NCBI GenBank assembly: GCA_958448635.1
Contig: CAUDEQ010000003.1
Location: 1 to 62,079 of the forward strand
Direction: 5' to 3'
Length of the DNA: 62,079 bases
DNA from: an uncultured Bacillota bacterium
Lineage (GTDB): Bacteria; Bacillota; Clostridia; Peptostreptococcales; Anaerovoracaceae
Below are positions 16,876 through 25,027 of the stretch, in pieces (the stretch's first letter is position 1; the number at the start of each line of letters is the position of its first letter). The notes beneath the pieces were generated by a model. It had not been told where the DNA came from. It saw only the letters and a list, made by a program, of their open reading frames with translations, and made no database searches. The translations under genes were made by a program, and so were the position numbers.

Positions 16876-17532
16876 ATGAACACCACAAAAAAAATCTCAC
16901 CACTCGTCGTATTATTTTATATCATAGCTTTAGTATTCTTCCTATATGGAATATACATGATCTATTATTCCATAACAGATATAATAAGCTACCATACATA
17001 TGAGGCCGTTTCCACCTCCAGCATCATTCAGCACGTCGTTTCCTCATGCGCACTTTATCTGGGATTCAGCATCGTTATCTTCGCTGCAGCTAAAATAATG
17101 AAAGCATTTTCCACTTTAAAGATAACTGAACAGACTGATGCCATAGAGGCGGTGAATAACGAAGCTGCTGTACAAGATACTGAATCAGAACTGCAAACAA
17201 TTTCTGATCCGGAGCCTGCACATGAATCGAAGGATGAACCGGCAAAAGAGACTGCATCAGAGCCTATAACAGCACCGGTAAAGGAAGCTGCATCAGAAGC
17301 GCAAGCAATTCCTGAGCCGAAGGAAGAACCTGATCCAAACGCTGCGCCGACACCGGAGACTGAAGCAGAGCCGAAGGAAGAGCCTGAAACAAAGGCTGCA
17401 ACGGCATCGGAGACTGCGCCAGAACCTCCGGTGGTTGAACGTGTAAAGCTGTCGGCAGACAGAATCAACAACATAGTAAACAAAGGCGATAACACGAACA
17501 GATCCGCAGTTAAAACAAATAATAACGATTAA
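16876..17532 (+). CDS. Two-helix membrane protein with Glu/Pro/Ala-rich tail
   Basis: I do not recognise this 218-aa protein. Two hydrophobic helices (about residues 9-32 and 50-74) are followed by a long low-complexity tail (about 80-185) rich in Glu, Pro, Ala and Thr, with repeats such as EPKEEP appearing twice. At the DNA level GAGCCGAAGGAAGA recurs at about 17321 and 17371. The tail ends in a small conserved-looking segment RVKLSADRINNIVNKGDN. The tail could lie in the cytosol or at the wall side. It is a single gene with its own terminator. Confidence 0.6.
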   Translation: MNTTKKISPLVVLFYIIALVFFLYGIYMIYYSITDIISYHTYEAVSTSSIIQHVVSSCALYLGFSIVIFAAAKIMKAFSTLKITEQTDAIEAVNNEAAVQDTESELQTISDPEPAHESKDEPAKETASEPITAPVKEAASEAQAIPEPKEEPDPNAAPTPETEAEPKEEPETKAATASETAPEPPVVERVKLSADRINNIVNKGDNTNRSAVKTNNND

Positions 17533-17547
17533 TATCTAAAAGGACAC

Positions 17548-17581
17548 AAAAACTGCAGAGGCTCAAGCCTCTGCAGTTTTT
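17548..17581. terminator. Strong bidirectional terminator
   Basis: A perfect 15-base stem, AAAAACTGCAGAGGC (17548-17562) with GCCTCTGCAGTTTTT (17567-17581), and a 4-base loop TCAA. T run on the plus side, and the A run allows use on the minus strand as well. Confidence 0.93.
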
Positions 17582-17613
17582 TTCATGAATTGATTTTTCG
17601 CCTGTAAAACAGA

Positions 17614-17868
17614 TTATTTCTTTGCAAGTTCAATTAGCTGTTTCGACTTTCCCGTAATGTAATCGTGCGCACCTCTGCTGTGAGGTATCATGCAGTTACT
17701 GCAATCCTTGACACCATTATCGAGATATACGAACCTTCCTCCGCATTTATCTCCCAGCGTATACAGCGGGCAATAACAGAAGAGACAATTGAAGTCCTCT
17801 TCCTTCTGCACCTCATGACATGGGAAATACTCACATTTCTTGTTGCTGAAAAACTTGTAATTGCACAT
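17614..17868 (-). CDS. Small cysteine-rich metal-binding protein (PF04071 type)
   Basis: The 84-aa protein has Cys residues in a fixed pattern: C2, KKCEYFPCH, NCLFCYCPLY, DKCGG, DCSNCMIPH. This is the cysteine-rich small domain seen in many anaerobes, often alone and sometimes fused to cobalamin-synthesis or radical enzymes. It probably binds zinc or an iron-sulfur cluster. The start ATG is 2 bases past the stop of the DUF975-like gene and has AAGGAAG upstream inside that gene, so the two are coupled. Confidence 0.8.
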   Translation of the reverse strand: MCNYKFFSNKKCEYFPCHEVQKEEDFNCLFCYCPLYTLGDKCGGRFVYLDNGVKDCSNCMIPHSRGAHDYITGKSKQLIELAKK

Positions 17869-17870
17869 TT

Positions 17871-18854
17871 CTACACTTCCTTAGGAAAATTATCATCATT
17901 GTCTTCCGCTTCGTTTTTCTTTTCATCCGATCCGCCAAGGACTCTGGCGACATCGACGCTTTCCGAATTTGAAGACGTTCCTGATTCAACAGGCTCTCCA
18001 GCAACAGGCACGGCATCCTCTGCAGCAATGTTCTGTACTACAGGTGCAGGCTCCGTTTCCTTTATCAGATGTCCTGCCAATATCTCGTAAAAGCCTGCCA
18101 TTGTGGAATACATATACGCCGTTACAGGCACCATGAAAAGCGAGCCTATGACGATTATCAGCGCTCTGACAAAAGCAGGCATGTAGATTATCGTCGCAAT
18201 GCTTTCGATTATACCTGCCGGCAACGCTGAAAGCAATATCCATCCGAGAAAGGAAATGCCAAGGCAGAAATACTTGGATTTGTTGCCTTTCATCATCATC
18301 TTGCTTTCATCCATGCATTGCCTTATCCCCTTATCCGGAGCATCGGCCAGGATGAAGAAGGCCTGACTGTATCTGATGGCTGCGATGATTCCCGGAACGA
18401 TGAACAACAACGCCCACAGGAAGATGAACAGCCCCTGAAACAGCATAAGACCAAGAGCTTTTCCGAAATTCTCAAACCCCAGGAAAACATCTGTTATTCC
18501 TACCTGCTGTCTTCTGAACAGCGCCAGAAAATACAGTGATATTCCAAGAAAAAAGGCACCTGTAACGAGAAGCACATAGAGGCTGGCAAGTGTTGAAAAT
18601 GCAGGCAGGCTGTTGTAGATATCGCTGTAGATCGCCATATCATAGCTGTATGTAGCGTAAGAATCAAACAGCTCGAGCCTTGTACCGAACAATGCATTCA
18701 GTATTACAGGAGGCACCTGTAAACAAAGCTGCCACACTGCCACTGCCAGAATAACAGGCATCCATTTGCCTTTGAGCGCATTTCTTCCCAACGCTCTCAG
18801 GCTTTTACTGGGCTCTGTTATTATTATATTGTGTCCCATCATGTTCTGTTGCAT
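17871..18854 (-). CDS. DUF975-like integral membrane protein
   Basis: This 327-aa protein has about six hydrophobic helices between residues 28 and 265. The N-terminal segment SKSLRALGRNALKGKWMPVI matches the start of the DUF975 family. IPGIIAAIRYSQAFFILADAPDKGIRQCMDESKMMMKGNKSKYF matches its central signature, shown here as separate pieces: PGIIAAIRYSQ, ADAPDKGI, CMDESKMMMKG. The C-terminal 60 residues are acidic and of low complexity. The function is unknown. It follows the 4-hydroxybutyrate genes by 46 bases with no clear terminator between, so it may share their transcript. Confidence 0.75.
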   Translation of the reverse strand: MQQNMMGHNIIITEPSKSLRALGRNALKGKWMPVILAVAVWQLCLQVPPVILNALFGTRLELFDSYATYSYDMAIYSDIYNSLPAFSTLASLYVLLVTGAFFLGISLYFLALFRRQQVGITDVFLGFENFGKALGLMLFQGLFIFLWALLFIVPGIIAAIRYSQAFFILADAPDKGIRQCMDESKMMMKGNKSKYFCLGISFLGWILLSALPAGIIESIATIIYMPAFVRALIIVIGSLFMVPVTAYMYSTMAGFYEILAGHLIKETEPAPVVQNIAAEDAVPVAGEPVESGTSSNSESVDVARVLGGSDEKKNEAEDNDDNFPKEV

Positions 18855-18900
18855 ATAACATACCCTCTCTTAATTTATAGTTTATTGCTTTATGCAGATA

Positions 18901-20025
18901 TTAGTAAAGATTTCTGAAAATCTCAGCGATTTCTTCTTCAGTAAGATCAACATAGTTGTTTCCGAGAAGTCTCTGCTGATTATCTATAGTCGATTTTGCA
19001 AATTCAGCTGCCTGATCTTCTGTCATTCCGAATTCCTTCAGTGGCTTCTTTTCGAGGATCTTGCCCAGGAACTCATCAAGCTTAGGATATACATCTGCAG
19101 CATCGCATCCCAATACGTCTGCCAGCATCTTGTTAAGAACTTCGATCTTGCCCTTTGGCTGCTTTCTCATGTACATCTTGAATACTTCCGTGAAGCAGAT
19201 GAAGTTTGCTTCGCCGTGAGGAATATGGAAAGCTCCGCCGTGAGCGTATGAAAGAGCGTGAACAGCGGCACAGCCTGCATTTCCGAATGCGATTCCCGCA
19301 TAGTTGGCAGCGAGGCAGAAGTCCTTCAGATAAGGCTTTCTGTTTTCAGCAGTGTTTCCGCCGGCAGCGATTATTTCCTTGTATCCCTTCATTATCATGT
19401 CGATGGCCTTTTCCGAATACATTTCAGTGAACGGAGAAGCCTTAGGCGACAGATATGATTCAACCGCATGGATGAGCGCATCAACGGATGAAGTTGCAAA
19501 TACCTTGTCAGGCAGACCCTGCAGTGATTCAGGAATGAGAACAGCAACATCTGCATAAGTCTCTTCATCTGCAATACCCTTCTTCAGATTCAGTGAAGGA
19601 ATCGAAGCTACTGCAACGTTTGTAACCTCGGAACCTGTTCCGCATGTCGTAGGAACAACAACCAGCTCCTTTATTCTCTTAGGCGCTACCTTTCCTGTGT
19701 AAAGGTCAGCAACCTTATCAGGAATCTCACATGCCAGTACCTTGCAGCAGTCTACGATAGTACCGCCGCCGAAGGCTATGATTCTGTTGAATTCATATTT
19801 ATCCATTTCAGCCTTCATGGCATCCATCATTTCATCTGTAGGCTCACCTGCGCCGTATTTCTCCTGGTAAACTACAGGAATATCGATGCCCAGAGGCTTT
19901 ACATAAGGATCATAGATCCACTGGTTCGTAACGAGGATATCTCCCTTGCCCAGCTTGAATTCATCGTTGAATTCCTTGAATGTGTCAAAGTAATGTATTG
20001 CAGGAACTACTCTTAATGCTTGCAT
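18901..20025 (-). CDS. 4hbD: 4-hydroxybutyrate dehydrogenase (NAD-dependent)
   Basis: This iron-type alcohol dehydrogenase interconverts 4-hydroxybutyrate and succinate semialdehyde. The 374-aa protein has the GGGTIVDCCK nucleotide-binding segment, PTTCGTGSEVTNVAVA and metal ligands in DALIHAVESY and HALSYAHGGAFHIPHGEAN. It matches the Clostridium kluyveri and C. aminobutyricum enzyme in length and in diagnostic segments (GAGEPTDEM; QRLLGNNY near the C-terminus). I set the start at ATG 20025 behind GGGAGG. A reading frame extends upstream to 20148 but overlaps the CoA-transferase. It is the third enzyme of the 4-hydroxybutyrate cluster. Direction depends on whether GABA or succinate semialdehyde is supplied. 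Confidence 0.93.
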   Translation of the reverse strand: MQALRVVPAIHYFDTFKEFNDEFKLGKGDILVTNQWIYDPYVKPLGIDIPVVYQEKYGAGEPTDEMMDAMKAEMDKYEFNRIIAFGGGTIVDCCKVLACEIPDKVADLYTGKVAPKRIKELVVVPTTCGTGSEVTNVAVASIPSLNLKKGIADEETYADVAVLIPESLQGLPDKVFATSSVDALIHAVESYLSPKASPFTEMYSEKAIDMIMKGYKEIIAAGGNTAENRKPYLKDFCLAANYAGIAFGNAGCAAVHALSYAHGGAFHIPHGEANFICFTEVFKMYMRKQPKGKIEVLNKMLADVLGCDAADVYPKLDEFLGKILEKKPLKEFGMTEDQAAEFAKSTIDNQQRLLGNNYVDLTEEEIAEIFRNLY

Positions 20026-20041
20026 TTTATTTACCTCCCAA

Positions 20042-21358
20042 TTAAAACTCTGCGTTAAATCTGGCTTTAAACTGTTCTTTAAGCTCTTCTCTGAAATCAG
20101 GATGAGCGATATTGATGAGCTGTCTAGCTCTTTCCTTAAGGTTTGCACCCTTAAGTCTGGCGATACCGTACTCTGTTACAACATAGTCTGCATCACATCT
20201 CGATGTTGTAACTGCAGCACCGTGGTCGATAAAAGGAACAACCTTTGAAACCATTGTTCCGTCTTTCTTTACCGTTACTGAAGGCATGGCAATTATGGCT
20301 CTGGCATTTCCATCCTTAGCCATGGATGCTCCACGAATGAAGTCAACCTGTCCGCCTACGCCGGAAATCTGCTTTGTTCCTATGCACTCAGATACGATCT
20401 GACCCATGAAGTCAATCTGAACGCATGCGTTTATGCATACCAGATTCTTCAGATTGCATACTGTCATAGGATGATTTACATAATCAACCTCTCTCAGCTC
20501 AACCATAGGGTTCTTATCGCACCAGTCGTAGAGCTTCTTTGTTCCCATGAGGAATGTAACGACCATCTTTCCTTCGTCAATTCCCTTCTGTGAACAGTCG
20601 ATGGCTCCCTTTTCAAAGAGATCCACAACTCCGTCGGCAATCATTTCGGAATGGATTCCAAGATGCTTCTTATCACCCAGCTGTGCGAGAACAGCATCAG
20701 GGATTGCTCCTATTCCCAACTGAAGAGTGTCTCCATCCTTAATGAGAGACGCACAGTTCTTTCCTATTGCCTCTTCTACAGGACCTATAACTGCAGGCTT
20801 TGATTCAGGCAGTGGGCGGTTGAATTCCACCATGGCATCTATTTCATCCACGTGAACATATGCGTTTCCGAATACTGTAGGCACCTGATCGTTCACCTCG
20901 GCAAGAACAACCCTTGCCGACTTGATTCCCTGCATAGTATAGTCGGAAGATACTCCCACATTGCAGTATCCGTGTTCATCAGGCGGAGTTACTGTAACCA
21001 TCATTACGTCAACATGCAGAATATCTCTTCTGATAAGGCTCGGTATTTCATGGAAGAATACAGGAATGAAATCGCCGTGTCCTTCTGATATGGAGCTTCT
21101 AACTGAAGGTGATGTGAACCATCCTTCATATCTGAATACATCGCTGTTTTCCTTCTTTGCGTATTCACCCTTACCGAGAGTTACCATGTGAGATACCGTA
21201 ATATCCTTGTAAAGATGCTTGTTGGCAACCATAGCGTCCACTAAAGCGACAGGTTCTGCAACAGCATGAGCAAATACCACAGTATCACCGGATTTGATCA
21301 GCTTTACTGCATCATCTGCAGACATTACTTTATCTGCATACTTTGTTTTCCAATCCAT
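20042..21358 (-). CDS. abfT: 4-hydroxybutyrate CoA-transferase
   Basis: This type I CoA-transferase moves CoA from acetyl-CoA or butyryl-CoA to 4-hydroxybutyrate. The 438-aa protein has catalytic Glu238 in LGIHSEMIADG, the same number as in C. aminobutyricum AbfT. The oxyanion-loop region GIGAIPDAVL and ISGVGGQVDFIRGAS are typical. Almost every block I recall from AbfT is present. The start ATG follows GGAGG. It lies 16 bases upstream of 4hbD. The product feeds AbfD, encoded just upstream. Confidence 0.93.
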   Translation of the reverse strand: MDWKTKYADKVMSADDAVKLIKSGDTVVFAHAVAEPVALVDAMVANKHLYKDITVSHMVTLGKGEYAKKENSDVFRYEGWFTSPSVRSSISEGHGDFIPVFFHEIPSLIRRDILHVDVMMVTVTPPDEHGYCNVGVSSDYTMQGIKSARVVLAEVNDQVPTVFGNAYVHVDEIDAMVEFNRPLPESKPAVIGPVEEAIGKNCASLIKDGDTLQLGIGAIPDAVLAQLGDKKHLGIHSEMIADGVVDLFEKGAIDCSQKGIDEGKMVVTFLMGTKKLYDWCDKNPMVELREVDYVNHPMTVCNLKNLVCINACVQIDFMGQIVSECIGTKQISGVGGQVDFIRGASMAKDGNARAIIAMPSVTVKKDGTMVSKVVPFIDHGAAVTTSRCDADYVVTEYGIARLKGANLKERARQLINIAHPDFREELKEQFKARFNAEF

Positions 21359-21381
21359 TTAGAATTTCCTCCGTTAAATAA

Positions 21382-21648
21382 TTAAAGTTGGGCTAACTTT
21401 TCTTTTATACCTTCGACCTGGGATAGATCCCAGAGCTTATATACATCGCCCTTGACCTGATATTGCTCATAAGATGCGCAGCAGCTGCTGCAGCCCCCTA
21501 TTACAAGAAGGATATCATACTCCTCATCCTCGGAAGCATGGGAAAAATCAATATTCTTTATCGTATCTTTTATATTGCGGTAGACCTCGCCCCTCTCAAA
21601 TCTGGGATTGCAGCCTCCGCAGAACTTGACACCACATCTCATAAACAA
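21382..21648 (-). CDS. Small CGGCNPR-motif protein between AbfD and CoA-transferase
   Basis: This 88-aa soluble protein is not known to me by function. It starts MRCGVKFCGGCNPRFERGEV and has a second cysteine group VIGGCSSCCASYEQ, with hydrophobic strands between (DILLVIGG). Five of its six Cys lie in CxxC or CC-type contexts, suggesting metal or Fe-S binding or a redox role. Related small proteins with a CGGCNPR start are, from memory, found near amino-acid fermentation genes. It sits 23 bases upstream of the CoA-transferase, so it is in the same operon. The start may be ATG 21648 or 21642. Confidence 0.7.
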   Translation of the reverse strand: MFMRCGVKFCGGCNPRFERGEVYRNIKDTIKNIDFSHASEDEEYDILLVIGGCSSCCASYEQYQVKGDVYKLWDLSQVEGIKEKLAQL

Positions 21649-21666
21649 CCTCTGTCAATACTGTAT

Positions 21667-21704
21667 ATTCAAAATGAGACCGCTTCGGCTTTCAAAGCGG
21701 CCTC
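21667..21704 (-). terminator. Hairpin after abfD (partial terminator)
   Basis: GAGACCGCTT (21676-21685) pairs with AAGCGGCCTC (21695-21704) with one mismatch. On the minus strand ATTTTGAAT follows. The T run is short, so it probably lets part of the transcription pass into the small Cys protein and CoA-transferase genes, giving more AbfD than downstream product. Confidence 0.5.
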
Positions 21705-21739
21705 AAAGTTCTTATTCTCTTTTATCAAACGGCTATGCC

Positions 21740-23212
21740 TTATTTGATTCCTGCGATTTCCTTGGCAAGAGCTTTCTTTCCTTCCAGGTTGCCTTGTCTT
21801 GCGATCATGATTCTCTGTGCCTGTGGGGATCCTGCGCCGTGGAGAGATTCTGTTCTGTATCCTACTGCAGATGATCCGAGACAGATGTTCTCGATGAATC
21901 TCAGTATTCTCATTCTCTCTTCTGTTGTGCATGAAGGAGCAGCTGCGAAGTACTTGTTGCAGATTTCTCCAACAGTTTCTCCGTCCTTACCTACAACCAG
22001 ATCTGAGTTGAAGTCTGATTCTGCAGGCATAGTTACCATGAGACCTCCTGCGATATCTTCAGCAAGTCTTGTGATATCGTAAGGGAATCTTGTAACGTTC
22101 TGCTTACATACGTTTGCCAGCAGCAGATCAATCTGATAGTTTCCTGCCTCTGTAGCCTGACCTTCTGCAGAGCATGCGATACCGCAGCAGTACAGAGTTT
22201 CATTGAGGTGGATCATTTCGATGAGCTTATCCTTGATGTGTGATGCCTTCTGAGCGCCATTGTATTCTGCAGCCAGAGCAGCAGCACCGATCAGAACGTC
22301 GCCTACACCAACCTTGCAGCCGCCGTATGACTGTCTGTGATATCCTGCGAATCTTTCAACCATCATGTTTGCGAAGTCATATTCTCCTGCCATGAAGATA
22401 TATTCGTTAGGGATGAATACGTTATCGAATACTACGAGAGCTTCCTGTCCGCCGAACTTAGCGTTACCCAGATCAACGTCTGCTCCGTCTTCCATCTTTC
22501 TTGTATCGCATGACTGTCTTCCGTAGATCATGTAGATACCTTCAGCATCTGTAGGAGTTGCGAAGGATACTGCGTAATCCTTATCTCCTTCTCTCATTGC
22601 CTGTGTAGGCATGATGATGTGCCAGTGTGAATTAACGCATCCGGTCTGGTGAGCCTTTGCGCCTCTTACTACGATACCGTCTTCTCTTCTTTCAACGATG
22701 TGCATGAAGAGATCAGGATCCTTCTGTGCGCTTGGTGCCAGACCTCTGTCACCCTTAGGGTCAGTCATAGCTCCGTCTACTACGAAGTCGTTTTCCTGTA
22801 CCATCTTCAGGAAGTTTTTAAAGTTTTCATGATACTGTGTACCATACTTTTTGTCCATTTCATATGTAGTTGAGAATACAGCATTGAAAGCGTCCATACC
22901 TACGCATCTCTGGAAGCATGAAGCTGTCTTCTGTCCCAGAAGTCTCAGCATCTTAACCTTTTTGATAAGATCTCCCGAGCTCTGATGAAGGTGTGTGAAT
23001 CTGTTGATAGTCTCACCTGTAAGGCTTGACTTAGCAGTCATAAGATCTGCATACTCAGGATCGTTTGCCAGCTCATAAGTCATGCCGACACATTCGATCG
23101 ATGGTCTGATGATAGGATGATCAACCCAATTCTCAACCTGTTCACCAAACATGTAAACCCTTGTCTTCATCTTTCTCAGGCTTTCAATGTACTGTTCTTT
23201 TGTCATTAACAT
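21740..23212 (-). CDS. abfD: 4-hydroxybutyryl-CoA dehydratase / vinylacetyl-CoA isomerase
   Basis: AbfD dehydrates 4-hydroxybutyryl-CoA to crotonyl-CoA by a radical mechanism with FAD and a [4Fe-4S] cluster. The 490-aa protein keeps all cluster ligands at the classic numbers: Cys99 and Cys103 (ASCFQRCVGMD), His292 and Cys299 (YHRQSYGGCK). Tyr296, Lys300 and Glu257 (GGQE) are also kept. I chose ATG 23212, behind AGGAG, because it aligns with the known enzyme start; a TTG codon 6 bases upstream is possible but unneeded. The oxygen-sensitive cluster fits an obligate anaerobe. The NifU-like gene is directly upstream. Confidence 0.96.
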   Translation of the reverse strand: MLMTKEQYIESLRKMKTRVYMFGEQVENWVDHPIIRPSIECVGMTYELANDPEYADLMTAKSSLTGETINRFTHLHQSSGDLIKKVKMLRLLGQKTASCFQRCVGMDAFNAVFSTTYEMDKKYGTQYHENFKNFLKMVQENDFVVDGAMTDPKGDRGLAPSAQKDPDLFMHIVERREDGIVVRGAKAHQTGCVNSHWHIIMPTQAMREGDKDYAVSFATPTDAEGIYMIYGRQSCDTRKMEDGADVDLGNAKFGGQEALVVFDNVFIPNEYIFMAGEYDFANMMVERFAGYHRQSYGGCKVGVGDVLIGAAALAAEYNGAQKASHIKDKLIEMIHLNETLYCCGIACSAEGQATEAGNYQIDLLLANVCKQNVTRFPYDITRLAEDIAGGLMVTMPAESDFNSDLVVGKDGETVGEICNKYFAAAPSCTTEERMRILRFIENICLGSSAVGYRTESLHGAGSPQAQRIMIARQGNLEGKKALAKEIAGIK

Positions 23213-23284
23213 AATCAACTCACTCCTTTGATAAAATTGTCTCTTTTCGAAAAGTTAAAATCCGAAAAAGAGATGTAACCCAAA

Positions 23285-23563
23285 CTACATTTCTTTGTTC
23301 AAAAGCTTTCTGGCCATATCCAAAAGTTCTTCGCTTACCGATCTGTCCAGCACCACATCCTTGATCTCAGGTATCTCGCTCATGAGAATCTCCTTTACGA
23401 CACTCTCCAGCGTATCCCCTGCGGAAGGACAGGATGCACACTGACCTGTAAACTTGACGTAAACGGTTCCGTCCTCAACGCCTGCTAAAACGGCTCCGCC
23501 GTAATGGGCAGCCAGTACAGGATCAACTTTCTCCTTTAAAACTGCTGTGATTTTCTCCTCCAT
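23285..23563 (-). CDS. NifU C-terminal-domain Fe-S scaffold protein
   Basis: This 92-aa protein is a stand-alone NifU C-terminal domain, with the cluster-binding CASCPSA (CxxC) motif near residues 43-49 and GTVYVKFTGQ before it. Such proteins assemble or deliver Fe-S clusters. It is the first gene after the operon promoter and lies 72 bases before abfD, whose active site needs a [4Fe-4S] cluster. A role in charging AbfD is an inference from position. The start ATG follows AAGGAGAGG. Confidence 0.85.
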   Translation of the reverse strand: MEEKITAVLKEKVDPVLAAHYGGAVLAGVEDGTVYVKFTGQCASCPSAGDTLESVVKEILMSEIPEIKDVVLDRSVSEELLDMARKLLNKEM

Positions 23564-23595
23564 AAGCCTCTCCTTAAATTTTTTTGAACAAGTTT

Positions 23596-23624
23596 ATTAT
23601 ATATCTTGCTTCACTCTTTTTCAA
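23596..23624 (-). promoter_or_regulatory. Sigma-A promoter of the 4-hydroxybutyrate operon
   Basis: On the minus strand TTGAAA (23624-23619) is followed after 17 bases by a perfect TATAAT (23601-23596). The start codon of the nifU-like gene is 33 bases past the -10. It overlaps the divergent thiN promoter. Confidence 0.8.
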
Positions 23625-23635
23625 GGGTTTATAAT
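23606..23635 (+). promoter_or_regulatory. Divergent promoter of thiamine pyrophosphokinase
   Basis: TTGCTT (23606-23611) and TATAAT (23630-23635) are 18 bases apart on the plus strand. The site is interleaved with the minus-strand operon promoter at 23596-23624, so the two cannot be used at the same time by different polymerases. Confidence 0.6.
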
Positions 23636-23669
23636 TACCAAAAAGGAAAGAAAAAGGAAATATATTTAA

Positions 23670-24323
23670 ATGAAAAATTTTACGAATCGTCTGAAAAAAA
23701 CAATTATTTTAACATCATATATCGACTTCGAGATTTCCTTCTGCGATGAGATCACTGAAGATGATTATGTAATAGCCATCGACGGAGGATATGACATTGC
23801 GCAGAAGAACCATATCGGCGTCGATCTTCTGATGGGAGACTTCGACTCTGTCAGCACAAAGCTTCCGGACGATATCGAAACGATACATTTCAATCCCGAA
23901 AAGGATTTCACCGATCTTGAGCTGGCACTGAAAAAATCCGTAGAGCTTGGGATGGAAAGCGTGCTGATCCTCGGCGGCATCGGCGGCCGCCTAGACCATA
24001 CCGTTGCAAATATCCAGCTCCTCTCATGCTACAGCAGCAGCTTCGATTCTCTGGTAATGAAGGACGGCAGAAACAAATGCTTTATTCTCAGCGACCGCAG
24101 AAGCAGGTCCATCACAATACCTGTTGAAGACGACAGCTATTTATCGCTCTTTTCACTTTCCGAGGAATGTTGCGGCGTCACCATAGAAAACGTCAAATAT
24201 CCGCTGAGGGATCACACCTTGACAAGAAATTTCCCTCTGGGGGTAAGCAATGAATTCAAAGAAAAAGATGCCGTCCTTTCCATATCGGACGGCACCCTTC
24301 TTGTCGTAGTATCTAAGAAGTAA
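23670..24323 (+). CDS. thiN: Thiamine pyrophosphokinase
   Basis: This enzyme transfers pyrophosphate from ATP to thiamine, making thiamine pyrophosphate. The 217-aa protein has the family's VIAIDGGYDIA, LMGDFDSV, FNPEKDFTDLELALK and GGIGGRLDHTVANIQLL motifs. The conserved Asp residues bind Mg-ATP. A C-terminal beta domain follows. The length is normal. It faces the convergent thiT gene, whose 3' end overlaps by 11 bases, so salvage (transport plus phosphorylation) is encoded in one place. Confidence 0.93.
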   Translation: MKNFTNRLKKTIILTSYIDFEISFCDEITEDDYVIAIDGGYDIAQKNHIGVDLLMGDFDSVSTKLPDDIETIHFNPEKDFTDLELALKKSVELGMESVLILGGIGGRLDHTVANIQLLSCYSSSFDSLVMKDGRNKCFILSDRRSRSITIPVEDDSYLSLFSLSEECCGVTIENVKYPLRDHTLTRNFPLGVSNEFKEKDAVLSISDGTLLVVVSKK

Positions 24324-24945
24324 TCTGTATTTTCAATCTTTCAAACAGCCCTCTTACCTTCGGTATACATAAGAGTGCAACCGTTATGGCACCTTCCACC
24401 GCCAGGTACGTCATATTGTACCATAATGCCCATGTGATGGCGCTGAAGCCTTCAGGGGCATACGATCCGAAGAATATGAATCCGGAAAGTACTGCACATA
24501 TGTATCTGCAGAAAACTCCGAATATGTATCCCTTTATCAGACCGTTTTTCTGAGCCGCAAATATTCCTCCGAATGCCAGTGCGCCGAATGCCAGCGGATA
24601 ATCCAGTATCAGCTGGATCGGATGGATAACGTACGGGCTGAAGATCAGGTCTATCAGACCTACGCACATTCCCGCCATAAGTCCTCTTCTCACGCCGAAG
24701 AAATAAGCGCAGAGAACTATAGGCACCATGGAAAATGCAGTTATGCTGCCGCCCTGAGGCATTCTGAAAAGCACCAGCTGATTGAGAATTATTGAAAGTG
24801 CCACCAGAACTGCCGAAATAGCCACAGCCTTCGTATCTACAGGTTTGCCCTTCCCGGAGTACAGTATCACTCCGAAGAGAACGATTATAACGGCCACCAC
24901 CGATATCTGACCGATGATCGAATCAAAAAAAGCTTGTAAATCCAT
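24313..24945 (-). CDS. thiT: Thiamine transporter ThiT (ECF S-component)
   Basis: ThiT binds thiamine and works with the shared ECF AAT energy module, which is not in this window. The 210-aa protein has six hydrophobic helices. The AVLVALSIILNQLVLFRMPQG helix-loop, VPIVLCAYFFGVRRGLMAGM and the C-terminal half's conserved GYIFGVFCRY fit the Thia_YuaJ family. A TPP riboswitch precedes it, confirming the substrate class. The start codon follows AGGAGG, which is sequestered in a hairpin. Confidence 0.93.
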   Translation of the reverse strand: MDLQAFFDSIIGQISVVAVIIVLFGVILYSGKGKPVDTKAVAISAVLVALSIILNQLVLFRMPQGGSITAFSMVPIVLCAYFFGVRRGLMAGMCVGLIDLIFSPYVIHPIQLILDYPLAFGALAFGGIFAAQKNGLIKGYIFGVFCRYICAVLSGFIFFGSYAPEGFSAITWALWYNMTYLAVEGAITVALLCIPKVRGLFERLKIQITS

Positions 24946-24972
24946 AAAAAAACCTCCTTTGTCAATAGGAGG
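24946..24972 (-). promoter_or_regulatory. Riboswitch expression platform: hairpin sequestering the thiT Shine-Dalgarno
   Basis: On the minus strand CCTCCT (24972-24967) pairs with AGGAGG (24958-24953), the ribosome binding site of thiT. Seven T residues then lead to the ATG at 24945. The hairpin can block translation, and with the T run it could also act as a terminator. When TPP binds, the aptamer would favour this hairpin. Confidence 0.65.
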
Positions 24973-25027
24973 GGAACTGTTGTTTCAGGAAATCTTGCTA
25001 ATTTAATATTAATAATTTCACTGTATT

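Noticed and set aside
20026..20148. N-terminal extension of 4-hydroxybutyrate dehydrogenase
   Set aside because: It overlaps the end of the CoA-transferase, is not in known homologues, and GGGAGG precedes the internal ATG at 20025.
23240..23273. Hairpin between the nifU-like gene and abfD
   Set aside because: TCTCTTTTCG and CGAAAAAGAGA pair with a bulge, but there is no T run and the stem is A/T-rich. It may affect RNA processing, but the evidence is too weak to list as a terminator.
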